This document shows positions 45,773-54,103 of a DNA stretch of 64,000 nucleotides, piece by piece; position 1 is the first letter of the stretch, and the number at the start of each line of letters is the position of its first letter. The notes under the pieces are model-generated. The model ran no database searches, was not told the origin of the DNA, and saw only the letters and a program-made list of their open reading frames with translations. The position numbers and the translations under genes are program-made. The stretch is from Streptomyces cavernae (GTDB lineage: Bacteria; Actinomycetota; Actinomycetes; Streptomycetales; Streptomycetaceae): positions 124,001 through 188,000 of the forward strand of contig NZ_RPDJ01000002.1 in the NCBI RefSeq assembly GCF_004023625.1. Direction: 5' to 3'.

Positions 45773-47275
45773 ATGGCGGTTCTGCCCCATCCTCGGCGCA
45801 TGGCACTTCGATCACGTTCACGGACAGCGGCGGTGACCAGCGGCCCCGGCCGCGGACCCGCCTCGGACGGCCGCGCCCGCCACCGCCGTCGCCCGGACGC
45901 CCGGGCCCGCCGCCAGGCGTCGGCGCAGACACTGCGATCACGGGCGGAGGCGCTCTTTGCGGAACGGGCGGGGGCCCGGGAGGAGTTGGGGCACGGGCCA
46001 CCGAAAACGCAGGTTGGTGGGGGAGTTGCGGCCCTGCCGGCTTCCGGCGCGTCCTCCTCTCCCTCCGGTGCTCGCCTGGCCGCCCAGGGGACCAGGGCCG
46101 GGGCCGCCCCCGCAGAGCCGGCTACGACGACTGCCGCTCCCGGGTTGGGAGTTGACGTGGCACCCGGGGTGGGAGTGAGGGCCGGGGCCGATGCCGGGGA
46201 CTTGTCATCGTTCGGGGCGGGGGTCGGTGCGGGGACTGGGGCAGGGATCGGTGCCCGTGTGGGGACTGGGGCAGGGTCCCTTGTGGGGAGCGGTGCGGGG
46301 ATGGGGGCCGGGGCCGGTGCGGCGACCGGTGTGGGGAGCGGTGCGGCCACCGGTGCAGGGGCCGGCGTGGGGAGCATGGCGGGTGGCGGGTCCGAGCTTG
46401 GCGTTGGAGGGCCGTTGCGTGGTGCCGGGTCCGAGCTTGCGGGCGCGGGGCCTCTGCGCAGTGCCCAGTCCGAGCTTGGGGGCGGGGGGACTTTACACGG
46501 TGCCGGGCTCGGACCCGGGATCCGGATCGGGACCGAGGCCGGTGGGGCGTGGCGTGAGCGGGTCGGGGCGGCTGTTCGGGAGCGGTTGCCCCTGTGGCTG
46601 CAGACGCGCTGCGGTCTGGAGCGCAGGAGCGTCGTCGCGCTCGCCGTGGTGCTGGCGGTCGCGGCCGTCATCGCCGTGCAGCACTTCTGGGCCGGGCGGG
46701 CGCAGACCGTGCGAGCGCCCGCGGTGGTGCGCGCGGCGGCTCCATACGACCAGACCGGCGCACCGCCCGCCGTCTCGGCGGCGCCGCAGGCCTCCCCGAG
46801 CGGCGGACCGCCGATCGTCGTGGACGTCAGCGGCAAGGTGCGCAGCCCCGGCATCCAGCGCCTCCCGGCGGGATCCCGGGTGGCCGACGCGCTGCGGGCG
46901 GCCGGCGGGGTGCGCCCGGGTACGGATCTGAAAGGGCTCAACCGCGCCCGCTTCCTGGTGGACGGCGAACAGGTGGTCGTGGGCGCCTCCCAGGTTCCTG
47001 CCGGCCCGGCGCTCGCGGGAGCGCCCGCTGTGAACGGGGGCGGCGCGGGCGGGCCCGGTGCGAGCGGACCAGGAGCGGCCACCGGCCCGATCAGCCTCAA
47101 CACCGCCACCACGGAACAGCTCGACACGCTCCCGGGCGTCGGCCCGGTGCTCGCCCAGCACATCGTCGACTACCGCACCCGGCACGGAGGCTTCCGCACG
47201 CTGGCGGAACTCCGCGATGTGAACGGCATCGGCGACCGTCGTTTCGCCGAACTGCGGGAGCTCGTACGGCCATGA
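45773..47275 (+). CDS. comEA: ComEA-family DNA-binding protein with long Gly-rich N-arm
   Basis: This ComEA-type competence/DNA-binding protein is membrane-anchored. ATG 45773 gives 500 residues; ATG 45800 (MALRSRSRTAAV) is equally possible. The first 285 residues are basic and then Gly/Ala low complexity (VGAGTGAGIGARVGTGAGS). A transmembrane helix (SVVALAVVLAVAAVIAVQHF) follows near residue 286. Outside, an SLBB domain (PPIVVDVSGKVRSPGIQRLPAGSR in part) and a helix-hairpin-helix domain (ISLNTATTEQLDTLPGVGPV) end the protein. ComEA normally has the anchor at its very start, so the long cytoplasmic arm is unusual. It is translationally coupled to comEC (ATGA). Confidence 0.9.
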   Translation: MAVLPHPRRMALRSRSRTAAVTSGPGRGPASDGRARHRRRPDARARRQASAQTLRSRAEALFAERAGAREELGHGPPKTQVGGGVAALPASGASSSPSGARLAAQGTRAGAAPAEPATTTAAPGLGVDVAPGVGVRAGADAGDLSSFGAGVGAGTGAGIGARVGTGAGSLVGSGAGMGAGAGAATGVGSGAATGAGAGVGSMAGGGSELGVGGPLRGAGSELAGAGPLRSAQSELGGGGTLHGAGLGPGIRIGTEAGGAWRERVGAAVRERLPLWLQTRCGLERRSVVALAVVLAVAAVIAVQHFWAGRAQTVRAPAVVRAAAPYDQTGAPPAVSAAPQASPSGGPPIVVDVSGKVRSPGIQRLPAGSRVADALRAAGGVRPGTDLKGLNRARFLVDGEQVVVGASQVPAGPALAGAPAVNGGGAGGPGASGPGAATGPISLNTATTEQLDTLPGVGPVLAQHIVDYRTRHGGFRTLAELRDVNGIGDRRFAELRELVRP

Positions 47276-49956
47276 GCAGCGGGGGAGTTCGGGGCGCGGG
47301 CACCTCGCCGGTGTCCCCGGCGCGGGAGTCCGTAGCGGGGGCCGACTACCGTCGTGCACACCGTCGCGGCGTCGCCGAGGGACCGCGCGGTCGGGACGTG
47401 CACGCGGCCTCCGGGAAGCGTCTGGGCGACGCTCACCCCCGGCAGGAGGGGCCGACGGATCTGCGGCTGGTTCCACCGGCCCTGGCGGCCTGGGCGACGG
47501 CGGCCCTGTGCCTGGATGCGCCGCCCGGCTGGGTCACCGCGGTGGTGGTGGCCTGCCTGGTGGTGGTCTGCCTGGTGGTGGCGGGCGCCCTGCCCGTAGT
47601 GCGGCGGCGCGGCCCCGCGGCGGCCGACCGTGCGGGCCCACGACGCGGCACCACGGCCGGCCGGGCGGACGCCCGGTGCCGGCCCGGGATGTCCCTGGCC
47701 GTGCTGTTGTGTGTCGCCGCCGCCGGTGCGTCCGCAGGGCTGCACGGGGCCGATCTGCGGCGCGGCCCGGTTCCGGATCTCGCCCGGGAACACGCCCGGG
47801 TGACGGTCGACATGGAGGTCGCCTCCGACCCGCGGCTGACCAGGCGGCATCTGCGGGGGGACACTGCCGCCCCGACCGCCGTCCTGCTCCACACCGAGGT
47901 GCGGCGGGTCGCCCGGGCCAACGGGGCGGTGGCGAGGACACGTACGCCGGTGCTGGTGATCGTCGACGCGCGGAAGGGCTCGCCCTGGCTGTCGCTGCTG
48001 CCGTCCACGCGGGTGAGGGTGGCCGGTCGGCTGGCGCCCGCGCTGACGGGGGGCGACCGGATCGCCGCGGTGCTGCGGGTCAGGGGTGACGCGGCGGTGG
48101 CGCCGCGGGTGGTGGGCGAACCGTCCGGGCCGCAGCGGTTCGCGGGGCGGCTGCGAGCCGGGCTGCGCGAGGCGACCGACGGGTTGCCGGCGGATGCCCG
48201 GGCGCTGCTGCCTGGCCTGGTCGTCGGGGACACCTCGCGCATGACGCCGGAGTTGGAAGAGGCGTTCAAGGAGACGGACCTCGCTCACCTCATGGCCGTC
48301 AGCGGAAGCAACTTCACGATCCTGCTGGCCCTGCTCATCGGCCCGCCCGCCCTGGCGCAGCGCGTCGAGCGCCGTGGGCTCGCGCCCCGGCTGGGCATCC
48401 CGCTCAGGACGACCGCCCTGCTCGGCGGCGCGCTCACGCTCGGCTTCGTGATCGTCTGCCGTCCGGAACCGAGCGTGCTGCGGGCGGCCGCATGCGGAGC
48501 CGTCGTACTGCTCGCCATCGCCACCGGCCGCCGTAGATCGCTGATCCCCGCGCTGGCCACGGCCGTCCTGCTGCTCGTGTTGTTCGACCCGTGGCTGGCC
48601 CGCAGTTACGGGTTCCTGCTGTCCGTGCTGGCCACGGGCGCGCTGCTCGTCATCGCTCCGCGTTGGAGCGCCGCGCTGCGCAGGCGCCGGGTGCCGCCGC
48701 GTCTCGCCGAGGCGCTGGCGGTGTCGGGAGCGGCGCAGGCGGTGTGCGCGCCGGTGGTCGCGGTGCTGTCGGCGCGGGTGAGCCTGGTGGCGGTGCCGTG
48801 CAATCTGCTGGCGGAGTTCGCGGTGGCGCCCGCCACGGTGCTGGGTTTCGGCGCGCTGGCGACGGCGCCGCTCGCGCTGCCGGTGGCCGAGGGGCTGGCC
48901 TGGTGCGCGGGCTGGCCTGCCGGGTGGATCGCGGACATCGCGCGGACCGGGGCGGCCCTGCCCGGCGGGGGAGTGGACTGGCCCGGCACCTGGGCGGGCG
49001 CGCTGCTGCTGGCCCTCGTCACGTCGGTGGTCGTACTGGCCGGCCGGCGGCTGCTCGGGCGCCCTTGGCCGACCGCGGCGTGTGCGCTGCTGTTCGTGCT
49101 GGTGGTGGTGCAGCCCCCGCCGCTGGTCCGGGTTATCTCGGGCTGGCCGCCGGCGGGGTGGCGGTTCGCGATGTGCGATGTGGGGCAGGGGGACGCGACG
49201 GTGCTCGCCGCGGGCGACGGCAGTGGTGTCGTCGTGGACGCGGGACCGGATCCCGAACTGGTGGACCGCTGCCTGCGTGCGCTGGGCATCACCACCATCC
49301 CGCTGGTCCTGCTGACGCACTTCCACGCCGATCATGTGGCGGGTCTGCCGGGTGTGCTGCGGGGGCGTTCGGTGGGGGCGATCGAGACGACGGCCTTCGC
49401 GCAGCCCCTGGAGCAGGCGGCGTTCGTGTACAGGGAGGCGGCTATGCGGCGGATTCCGGTGGCGCGGGCCGAGGCGGGACAGCTCCGCCGCACCGGACGG
49501 CTGGACTGGCGGGTCCTCTGGCCTCCCTCGGGCTCTCGGCCGCGCTGGAGCGGGGAAGGACCCCCGTCGGGTGCCGCGCCCGTCCCGGAGGGGCCGAACG
49601 ACGCCAGCGTCACGCTGCTGGTGCGGTCGGCGGGGGTGAGCCTTCTGCTGCTGGGCGACCTCGAACCACCCGCGCAGCAGGCGCTGTTGAGGTCGGCGGA
49701 GGGGGCGATGCTGGGGTCGGTGGACGTACTCAAGGTCGCCCATCATGGTTCGGCGTACCAGGATCCGGGGCTGCTGCGGAGGGTTTCACCGAGGGTCGCG
49801 CTGATCTCCTGCGGCCGGGACAACCCGTACGGGCATCCAGCGCCCAGCACGGTGGCGGCGCTGCGCGCGGGCGGTGCGACGGTGCTGCGGACGGACCGGG
49901 ACGGAGCGCTGGCGGTCGCCGGGGAGGGCGAGGGACTACGGGTCGCGGGAGACTGA
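47272..49956 (+). CDS. comEC: ComEC/Rec2 DNA-transport channel protein
   Basis: The 894-residue membrane protein starts at ATG 47272, overlapping the comEA stop. An OB-like domain lies near residues 170-300. The ComEC core follows (DLAHLMAVSGSNFTILLALLI near 337), with many transmembrane helices. The C-terminal metallo-beta-lactamase-like domain (CDVGQGDATVLAAGDGSGVV, THFHADHVAGLPG near 683, LLLGDLEPPAQ, KVAHHGSAYQD) retains its metal ligands, as in ComEC proteins thought to degrade the non-transported strand. Together with ComEA this could serve DNA uptake, although natural competence is not established for Streptomyces. Confidence 0.95.
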   Translation: MSSGGVRGAGTSPVSPARESVAGADYRRAHRRGVAEGPRGRDVHAASGKRLGDAHPRQEGPTDLRLVPPALAAWATAALCLDAPPGWVTAVVVACLVVVCLVVAGALPVVRRRGPAAADRAGPRRGTTAGRADARCRPGMSLAVLLCVAAAGASAGLHGADLRRGPVPDLAREHARVTVDMEVASDPRLTRRHLRGDTAAPTAVLLHTEVRRVARANGAVARTRTPVLVIVDARKGSPWLSLLPSTRVRVAGRLAPALTGGDRIAAVLRVRGDAAVAPRVVGEPSGPQRFAGRLRAGLREATDGLPADARALLPGLVVGDTSRMTPELEEAFKETDLAHLMAVSGSNFTILLALLIGPPALAQRVERRGLAPRLGIPLRTTALLGGALTLGFVIVCRPEPSVLRAAACGAVVLLAIATGRRRSLIPALATAVLLLVLFDPWLARSYGFLLSVLATGALLVIAPRWSAALRRRRVPPRLAEALAVSGAAQAVCAPVVAVLSARVSLVAVPCNLLAEFAVAPATVLGFGALATAPLALPVAEGLAWCAGWPAGWIADIARTGAALPGGGVDWPGTWAGALLLALVTSVVVLAGRRLLGRPWPTAACALLFVLVVVQPPPLVRVISGWPPAGWRFAMCDVGQGDATVLAAGDGSGVVVDAGPDPELVDRCLRALGITTIPLVLLTHFHADHVAGLPGVLRGRSVGAIETTAFAQPLEQAAFVYREAAMRRIPVARAEAGQLRRTGRLDWRVLWPPSGSRPRWSGEGPPSGAAPVPEGPNDASVTLLVRSAGVSLLLLGDLEPPAQQALLRSAEGAMLGSVDVLKVAHHGSAYQDPGLLRRVSPRVALISCGRDNPYGHPAPSTVAALRAGGATVLRTDRDGALAVAGEGEGLRVAGD

Positions 49957-49960
49957 TCGT

Positions 49961-50830
49961 ATGGACTCGGAGCGCAGGGAATCGGATCGCGTGGGATCGG
50001 ATGGCGTGGGATCGGGTGGCGTGGACTCCGCGCAGGTCGGCGCCTACCTTCGGCGGATCGGGGCCGCGGCGCCCGCCCGGGCTTCCAGCGACGCACTGCG
50101 CGCGCTGCACCTGGCCCATCTGCGGTCCGTGCCCTTCGAGAACCTCTCGATCCACCTCGGCGAGGAGATCGTGCTGGCGGAGCAGCGGTTGGTGGACAAG
50201 GTGGTGGAAGCCCGCCGGGGCGGCTTCTGCTACGAGCTCAACGGGGCCTTCGGCGCGCTGCTGGCGGCGCTCGGATTCGAGGTGACGCTGCTGCAGGCGC
50301 GGGTGTTCGGGGCGGAGGGGCGGTTCGGGATCCCCTACGACCATATGGCGCTGCGGGTGCGGACGGCGGACGGTGCGGACTGGCTGGCGGACGTCGGGTT
50401 CGGGGCGCACAGCCACTTCCCCCTGCGCTTCGGCGAGCGGGGCGAACAGGCGGATCCCGGCGGGACCTTCCGGATCATGGAGGCGGCCTCCGGTCACGGC
50501 GACCTCGATGTGCTGCGCGACGGGCGGCCGCAGTACCGGCTGGAGGTGCGGCCCCGGGTGCTCGGCGACTTCGCGACCGGCGCCTGGTGGCACAGTACGT
50601 CGCCCGCTTCGCACTTCGGGAAGTCGCTGGTGTGCTCGCGGATCACCGAGGACGGGGGGCGGATCACACTGAGCGGGCGGACGTTCACAGTGACGGATTC
50701 CGATGGCGTGAAAAAGTCCTCGGAGCTGGGCGAGGACGAGGAGGTGCTGGCGGTGTACCGGGAGCGGTTCGGTATCGTGCTGGACCGAGTCCCCGCTGTA
50801 CGAAAGGGGCATGACCGACCAGAACGGTGA
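49961..50830 (+). CDS. Arylamine N-acetyltransferase
   Basis: The 289-residue NAT-family enzyme uses a Cys-His-Asp triad to move acetyl groups from acetyl-CoA to arylamines. The triad is visible as RGGFCYELNGAFGALL (Cys), PYDHMALRV (His) and WLADVGFGAHS (Asp). PFENLSIHLG is also typical. ATG 49961 follows comEC by 4 nt. The first 20 residues come from a short direct repeat (gcgtgggatcggatgg type), so GTG 50021 (MDSAQVGAYLRRIGA) may be the ancestral start. Confidence 0.93.
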   Translation: MDSERRESDRVGSDGVGSGGVDSAQVGAYLRRIGAAAPARASSDALRALHLAHLRSVPFENLSIHLGEEIVLAEQRLVDKVVEARRGGFCYELNGAFGALLAALGFEVTLLQARVFGAEGRFGIPYDHMALRVRTADGADWLADVGFGAHSHFPLRFGERGEQADPGGTFRIMEAASGHGDLDVLRDGRPQYRLEVRPRVLGDFATGAWWHSTSPASHFGKSLVCSRITEDGGRITLSGRTFTVTDSDGVKKSSELGEDEEVLAVYRERFGIVLDRVPAVRKGHDRPER

Positions 50831-50865
50831 TTCCCGAGGTCGGTGGGGGCTGCTCATGCGTAAAA

Positions 50866-50881
50866 CCAGCACACGTGCTGG
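50866..50881. promoter_or_regulatory. Dyad upstream of the YceI gene
   Basis: CCAGCAC-ac-GTGCTGG has perfect 7-bp arms 100 bp before the YceI start. The word gattcccg flanks it on both sides (50829 and 50881). Confidence 0.4.
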
Positions 50882-50980
50882 ATTCCCGCGATGTGGTTGT
50901 GTGTTGCCCCGAAAGCCGCAGGAGTGGTCGAATGCATCCTTGTCGCGGATGAATTCAAGTCGTACAGGGGTGTGGCGCAC

Positions 50981-51862
50981 ATGTTCGGCCGCTGGCTCGG
51001 AAATCGCACGAACCAGGCACAGCGGGCATCCTTGCTCGGAGCGCTGCCGATGCCGGCCAGCGCCGGGGTACTCAGCTGCAGGGTGCTCGACCCGGTCAAC
51101 GAGCCGGTGAGAGGTGCGGAGTTCGCGATCAGCGACGTCATGGGGCGGACGATCGTCAGTGGGGGCACGGACCCCTACGGTTCCTTCGTCACCACCGTTC
51201 CCGCGGGCGAGTACCGGCTCGCGGTGTCGGCCGAGGGGTACGCGCCCTACCGGGCGAACGCCACCGTCGGCGAGAACATGATGGCGTCGCTCGGCGACGT
51301 GACCCTCCAGGTCGCCCAGTTGCCGGAGCTGCCGCAGCCGGGCGACTGGGAGATCGAGCCCACGCATTCCTCGATAGCGTTCACCGCGCGGCACATCGGG
51401 CTGGCGCGGATCCACGGCCGGTTCAACACCTTCGCGGGGGCGATACGCATAGCCGATCGCATCGAGCACTCCGCGATGCACGTGGTGATCGACGCCTCGT
51501 CCATCGACACGAACGTGAAGATGCGCGACGACCATCTGCGGTCCGCCGACTTCCTCGACGTCGACCGCTTTCCCACTCTCGAGTTCTACAGCGACCGGTG
51601 CGCGCACAAGGGCGGCAACCGGTGGGCGGTCACCGGGGCACTGTCGCTGCACGGGGTGACGCGGACCGTGACGCTCGACACGACCTACCTCGGTATGGGA
51701 TTCGGTATGGAGGGCGAGACCCGGGCTGCCTGCCGGGCCACCGCCGAACTGCACCGCGACGACTTCACGGTCAGCTGGCAGACGATGCTGGCCCGCGGTA
51801 TCGCGGTGGTCGGCCCCACCATCAAGATCGAGCTGGATGTGCAGTTCGTGCCCAAGAACTGA
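50981..51862 (+). CDS. YceI-family protein with an N-terminal Ig-like domain
   Basis: The start is ATG 50981 (MFGRWLGNRTNQAQRASLL), with AGGGG upstream, giving 293 residues. Residues 25-110 form a carboxypeptidase-regulatory-like beta domain (GVLSCRVLDPVNEPVRGAEFAISD, VPAGEYRLAVSAEGYAPYRAN). The YceI lipocalin-like domain follows (WEIEPTHSSIAFTARHIGLARIHGRF, LDVDRFPTLEFYSD). YceI proteins bind isoprenoids or amphiphiles. There is no signal peptide, so this version should be cytoplasmic. Confidence 0.88.
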   Translation: MFGRWLGNRTNQAQRASLLGALPMPASAGVLSCRVLDPVNEPVRGAEFAISDVMGRTIVSGGTDPYGSFVTTVPAGEYRLAVSAEGYAPYRANATVGENMMASLGDVTLQVAQLPELPQPGDWEIEPTHSSIAFTARHIGLARIHGRFNTFAGAIRIADRIEHSAMHVVIDASSIDTNVKMRDDHLRSADFLDVDRFPTLEFYSDRCAHKGGNRWAVTGALSLHGVTRTVTLDTTYLGMGFGMEGETRAACRATAELHRDDFTVSWQTMLARGIAVVGPTIKIELDVQFVPKN

Positions 51863-51889
51863 GCGCCCCGGAGCCCGGCCGGGAACCCG

Positions 51890-52135
51890 TCAGGGTTTCT
51901 CCAGCCAGCCCTCGTACTCGGCAGCGAACTCGTCCAGGGCGGAGGGGTCCAGGCGTCGGCCGGGATCTTCGACGATCACCAGCCACTGGGCGTCCTCGGC
52001 GTCGTCTTCACCCGCGAGAGCGTCGCGGACGAGCTGAGGTTCCTCGGCGACCTGGAACCGGTCGGAGAGCTGTTCGGAGACCTCTTCCGCGGCGTCGCGG
52101 TCCGGGAGTACGAGTATGTGTCGTGCGTCGGTCAC
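51890..52135 (-). CDS. 81-residue conserved hypothetical protein
   Basis: The start is GTG 52135 (VTDARHILVLPDRDAAEEV), with GGAG 9 nt upstream. The sequence (SEQLSDRFQVAEEPQLVRDALAGEDDAEDAQWLVIVED) looks like a small acidic alpha/beta protein. It diverges from holA. Function unknown. Confidence 0.65.
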   Translation of the reverse strand: MTDARHILVLPDRDAAEEVSEQLSDRFQVAEEPQLVRDALAGEDDAEDAQWLVIVEDPGRRLDPSALDEFAAEYEGWLEKP

Positions 52136-52212
52136 CTCGTCATTCTCCGGTACGGCGGGGTGGCCGGACGGCCGGGTCCCCGTTGTCAGTGGTGCGTGGG
52201 ATGCTTGTCGCG

Positions 52213-53199
52213 ATGGCAAGAAAAGCTGCGAACGACGACCTGCTCGCCCCCGTCACGCTTGCCGTGGGCCAGGAGGACCTCCTGCTCGACCGTGCCGTGC
52301 AGGAGGTGGTGGCCGCCGCCCGGGCCGCCGACGCCGATACGGACGTGCGGGACCTCACACCGGATCAGCTGCAGCCCGGCACACTCGCCGAGCTGACGAG
52401 CCCGTCGCTGTTCGCCGAGCGCAAGGTCGTCGTGGTGCGCAACGCCCAGGACCTGTCGGCGGACACGATCAAGGATGTGAAGGCGTACTTCAGCGCGCCC
52501 GTCGAGGAGATCACGCTCGTACTGCTGCACGCCGGCGGGGCCAAGGGCAAGGGGCTGCTGGACGCGGCGCGCAAGGCCGGGGCGCGGGAGGTCGCGTGCC
52601 CCAAGATGACCAAACCCGCGGACCGGCTGGCCTTCGTGCGGGGCGAGTTCCGGGGGCTCGGCAGATCGGCCACGCCCGAGGCCTGCCAGGCGCTGGTGGA
52701 CGCGATCGGCAGCGAGCTGCGGGAGCTGGCGTCAGCGGTGGCGCAGTTGGTGGCGGACGTCGAGGGGACGATCGACGAGGCGGTCGTCGGGCGCTACTAC
52801 CGGGGGCGGGCCGAGGCCTCCAGCTTCACGGTCGCGGACCGGGCTGTCGAGGGGCGTGCGGCGGAGGCGCTGGAGGCACTGCGGTGGTCGCTCGCGACGG
52901 GAGTCGCGCCGGTGATGATCACCAGTGCGCTGGCGCAGGGGGTGCGGGCGATCGGGAAGCTCTCGTCGGCCCGCGGAGGGCGTCCGGCGGATCTCGCACG
53001 GGAGCTGGGGATGCCGCCGTGGAAGATCGACCGGGTGCGGCAGCAGATGCGGGGATGGACGCCGGACGGGGTGGCGCTCGCCCTGCGGGCGGTGGCGGAG
53101 GCCGACGCCGGGGTCAAGGGCGGCGGGGACGATCCCGAGTACGCCCTGGAGAAGGCCGTGGTGATCATTGCCCGGGCGGCCCGGTCCCGTCGGGGCTGA
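52213..53199 (+). CDS. holA: DNA polymerase III subunit delta
   Basis: The 328-residue clamp-loader subunit starts MARKAANDDLLAPVTLAVGQEDLLL. Family features are the delta N-terminal AAA-like fold without a Walker A, SPSLFAERKVVVVRNAQD near residue 62, and the C-terminal helical domain (LARELGMPPWKIDRVRQQMRGW). HolA opens the beta clamp during loading. GATGCT 7 nt before the ATG suggests another leaderless mRNA. It precedes rpsT on the opposite strand, a common bacterial order. Confidence 0.93.
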   Translation: MARKAANDDLLAPVTLAVGQEDLLLDRAVQEVVAAARAADADTDVRDLTPDQLQPGTLAELTSPSLFAERKVVVVRNAQDLSADTIKDVKAYFSAPVEEITLVLLHAGGAKGKGLLDAARKAGAREVACPKMTKPADRLAFVRGEFRGLGRSATPEACQALVDAIGSELRELASAVAQLVADVEGTIDEAVVGRYYRGRAEASSFTVADRAVEGRAAEALEALRWSLATGVAPVMITSALAQGVRAIGKLSSARGGRPADLARELGMPPWKIDRVRQQMRGWTPDGVALALRAVAEADAGVKGGGDDPEYALEKAVVIIARAARSRRG

Positions 53200-53460
53200 A
53201 CGGGAGCTCGCTCGCGGCCGGTGAATGGGAGCTCGCTCGCGGCCGGGTGACCTGGGGCGGGTCCGGCATGGGGTGCGCTTGCCGTCGCGGAAGGTGCCGC
53301 TGCGGTGTTGCCGTCGCGGGAAGGTGCCCGCTGCGGTGCCCACCCGTGCCGCAGTAGCGGCACTTGCCCGCGGCTCGGCGGACAGCAGTGGTCCAAGCCG
53401 AAGGCCCCGTCGGCCGCCCTGGGGAAGGGCGGGCGACGAGGCCCACGGTTCAAAGAGGTT
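53200..53460. repeat. Gap with short direct repeats between holA and rpsT
   Basis: gggagctcgctcgcggccgg occurs twice (about 53202 and 53226), and gccgtcgcgg(g)aaggtgcc also occurs twice (about 53282 and 53310). Hairpins can form, but there is no gene. Confidence 0.6.
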
Positions 53461-53502
53461 GAGCCCGTACCCGCGTGGCGAACGCAGGCCGCGTACGGGC
53501 TC
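53461..53502. terminator. Bidirectional terminator between holA and rpsT
   Basis: GAGCCCGTAC (53461-53470) pairs with GTACGGGCTC (53493-53502), with CGCG pairing inside. It lies between converging genes. Confidence 0.65.
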
Positions 53503-53572
53503 GGGGTGCCGGTGGGGAGCGGAGAGAGAGGGCCCGCCCGGGTCCCTCCGGCGGTCAGATCGAGGTGGTGCT

Positions 53573-53839
53573 TCAGCCCTGGATGGACGCGACCTTGGCA
53601 GCCAGCGCCGACTTCTTGTTGGCGGCCTGGTTCTTGTGGATGACGCCCTTCGAGACGGCCTTGTCCAGCTTGCGCGCGGCGTCGCGCGCGGCGGCGGTGG
53701 CCTTCTCGACGTCACCCGCGGCAGCGGCCTCACGGGCCTTGCGGATCGCGGTCTTCAGGGAAGACTTGACGGCCTTGTTGCGCAGCCGGGCCTTCTCGTT
53801 GGTCTTGATCCGCTTGATCTGGGACTTGATGTTCGCCAC
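53573..53839 (-). CDS. rpsT: 30S ribosomal protein S20
   Basis: The 88-residue protein starts at GTG 53839 ([21 protein letters not shown]). It is lysine-rich throughout, with [19 protein letters not shown] at the end. S20 binds 16S rRNA early in 30S assembly. AAAAGG lies 9 nt upstream. It is transcribed divergently from lepA. Confidence 0.98.
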   Translation of the reverse strand: MANIKSQIKRIKTNEKARLRNKAVKSSLKTAIRKAREAAAAGDVEKATAAARDAARKLDKAVSKGVIHKNQAANKKSALAAKVASIQG

Positions 53840-53975
53840 GAATGAGCCTTTTCAGGTTCAGGCACGTGAGAACCCGCCTCACGCACCGGTGATTGATCTA
53901 CAGAGGTGGCCCACCGGTTGACGCCGGCGGAACCGAACGTGCCTCGCGCTGAGAGGGCATGAGACACAGCTGTTC

Positions 53976-53981
53976 AGGCTA
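53976..53981 (-). promoter_or_regulatory. -10 box of the rpsT promoter
   Basis: On the minus strand TAGCCT has TTGGGC 18 bp upstream. The leader to the GTG is about 130 nt, which leaves room for S20 autoregulation. Confidence 0.5.
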
Positions 53982-54103
53982 CCAGTCAAGCCCCGACCGG
54001 CCCAAACCGGTCGCAGCCCGCCGCCCGTGGGACGATGGAGTCTGCGTAACGATCCGACCCGAGACCGCAGACACTGCGGACGCCTCAAGAATCAGGACCC
54101 TGC

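Noticed and set aside
50811..51110. Arg/Ser-rich ORF overlapping the YceI start
   Set aside because: It overlaps the well-supported YceI frame and has the composition of an out-of-frame shadow.
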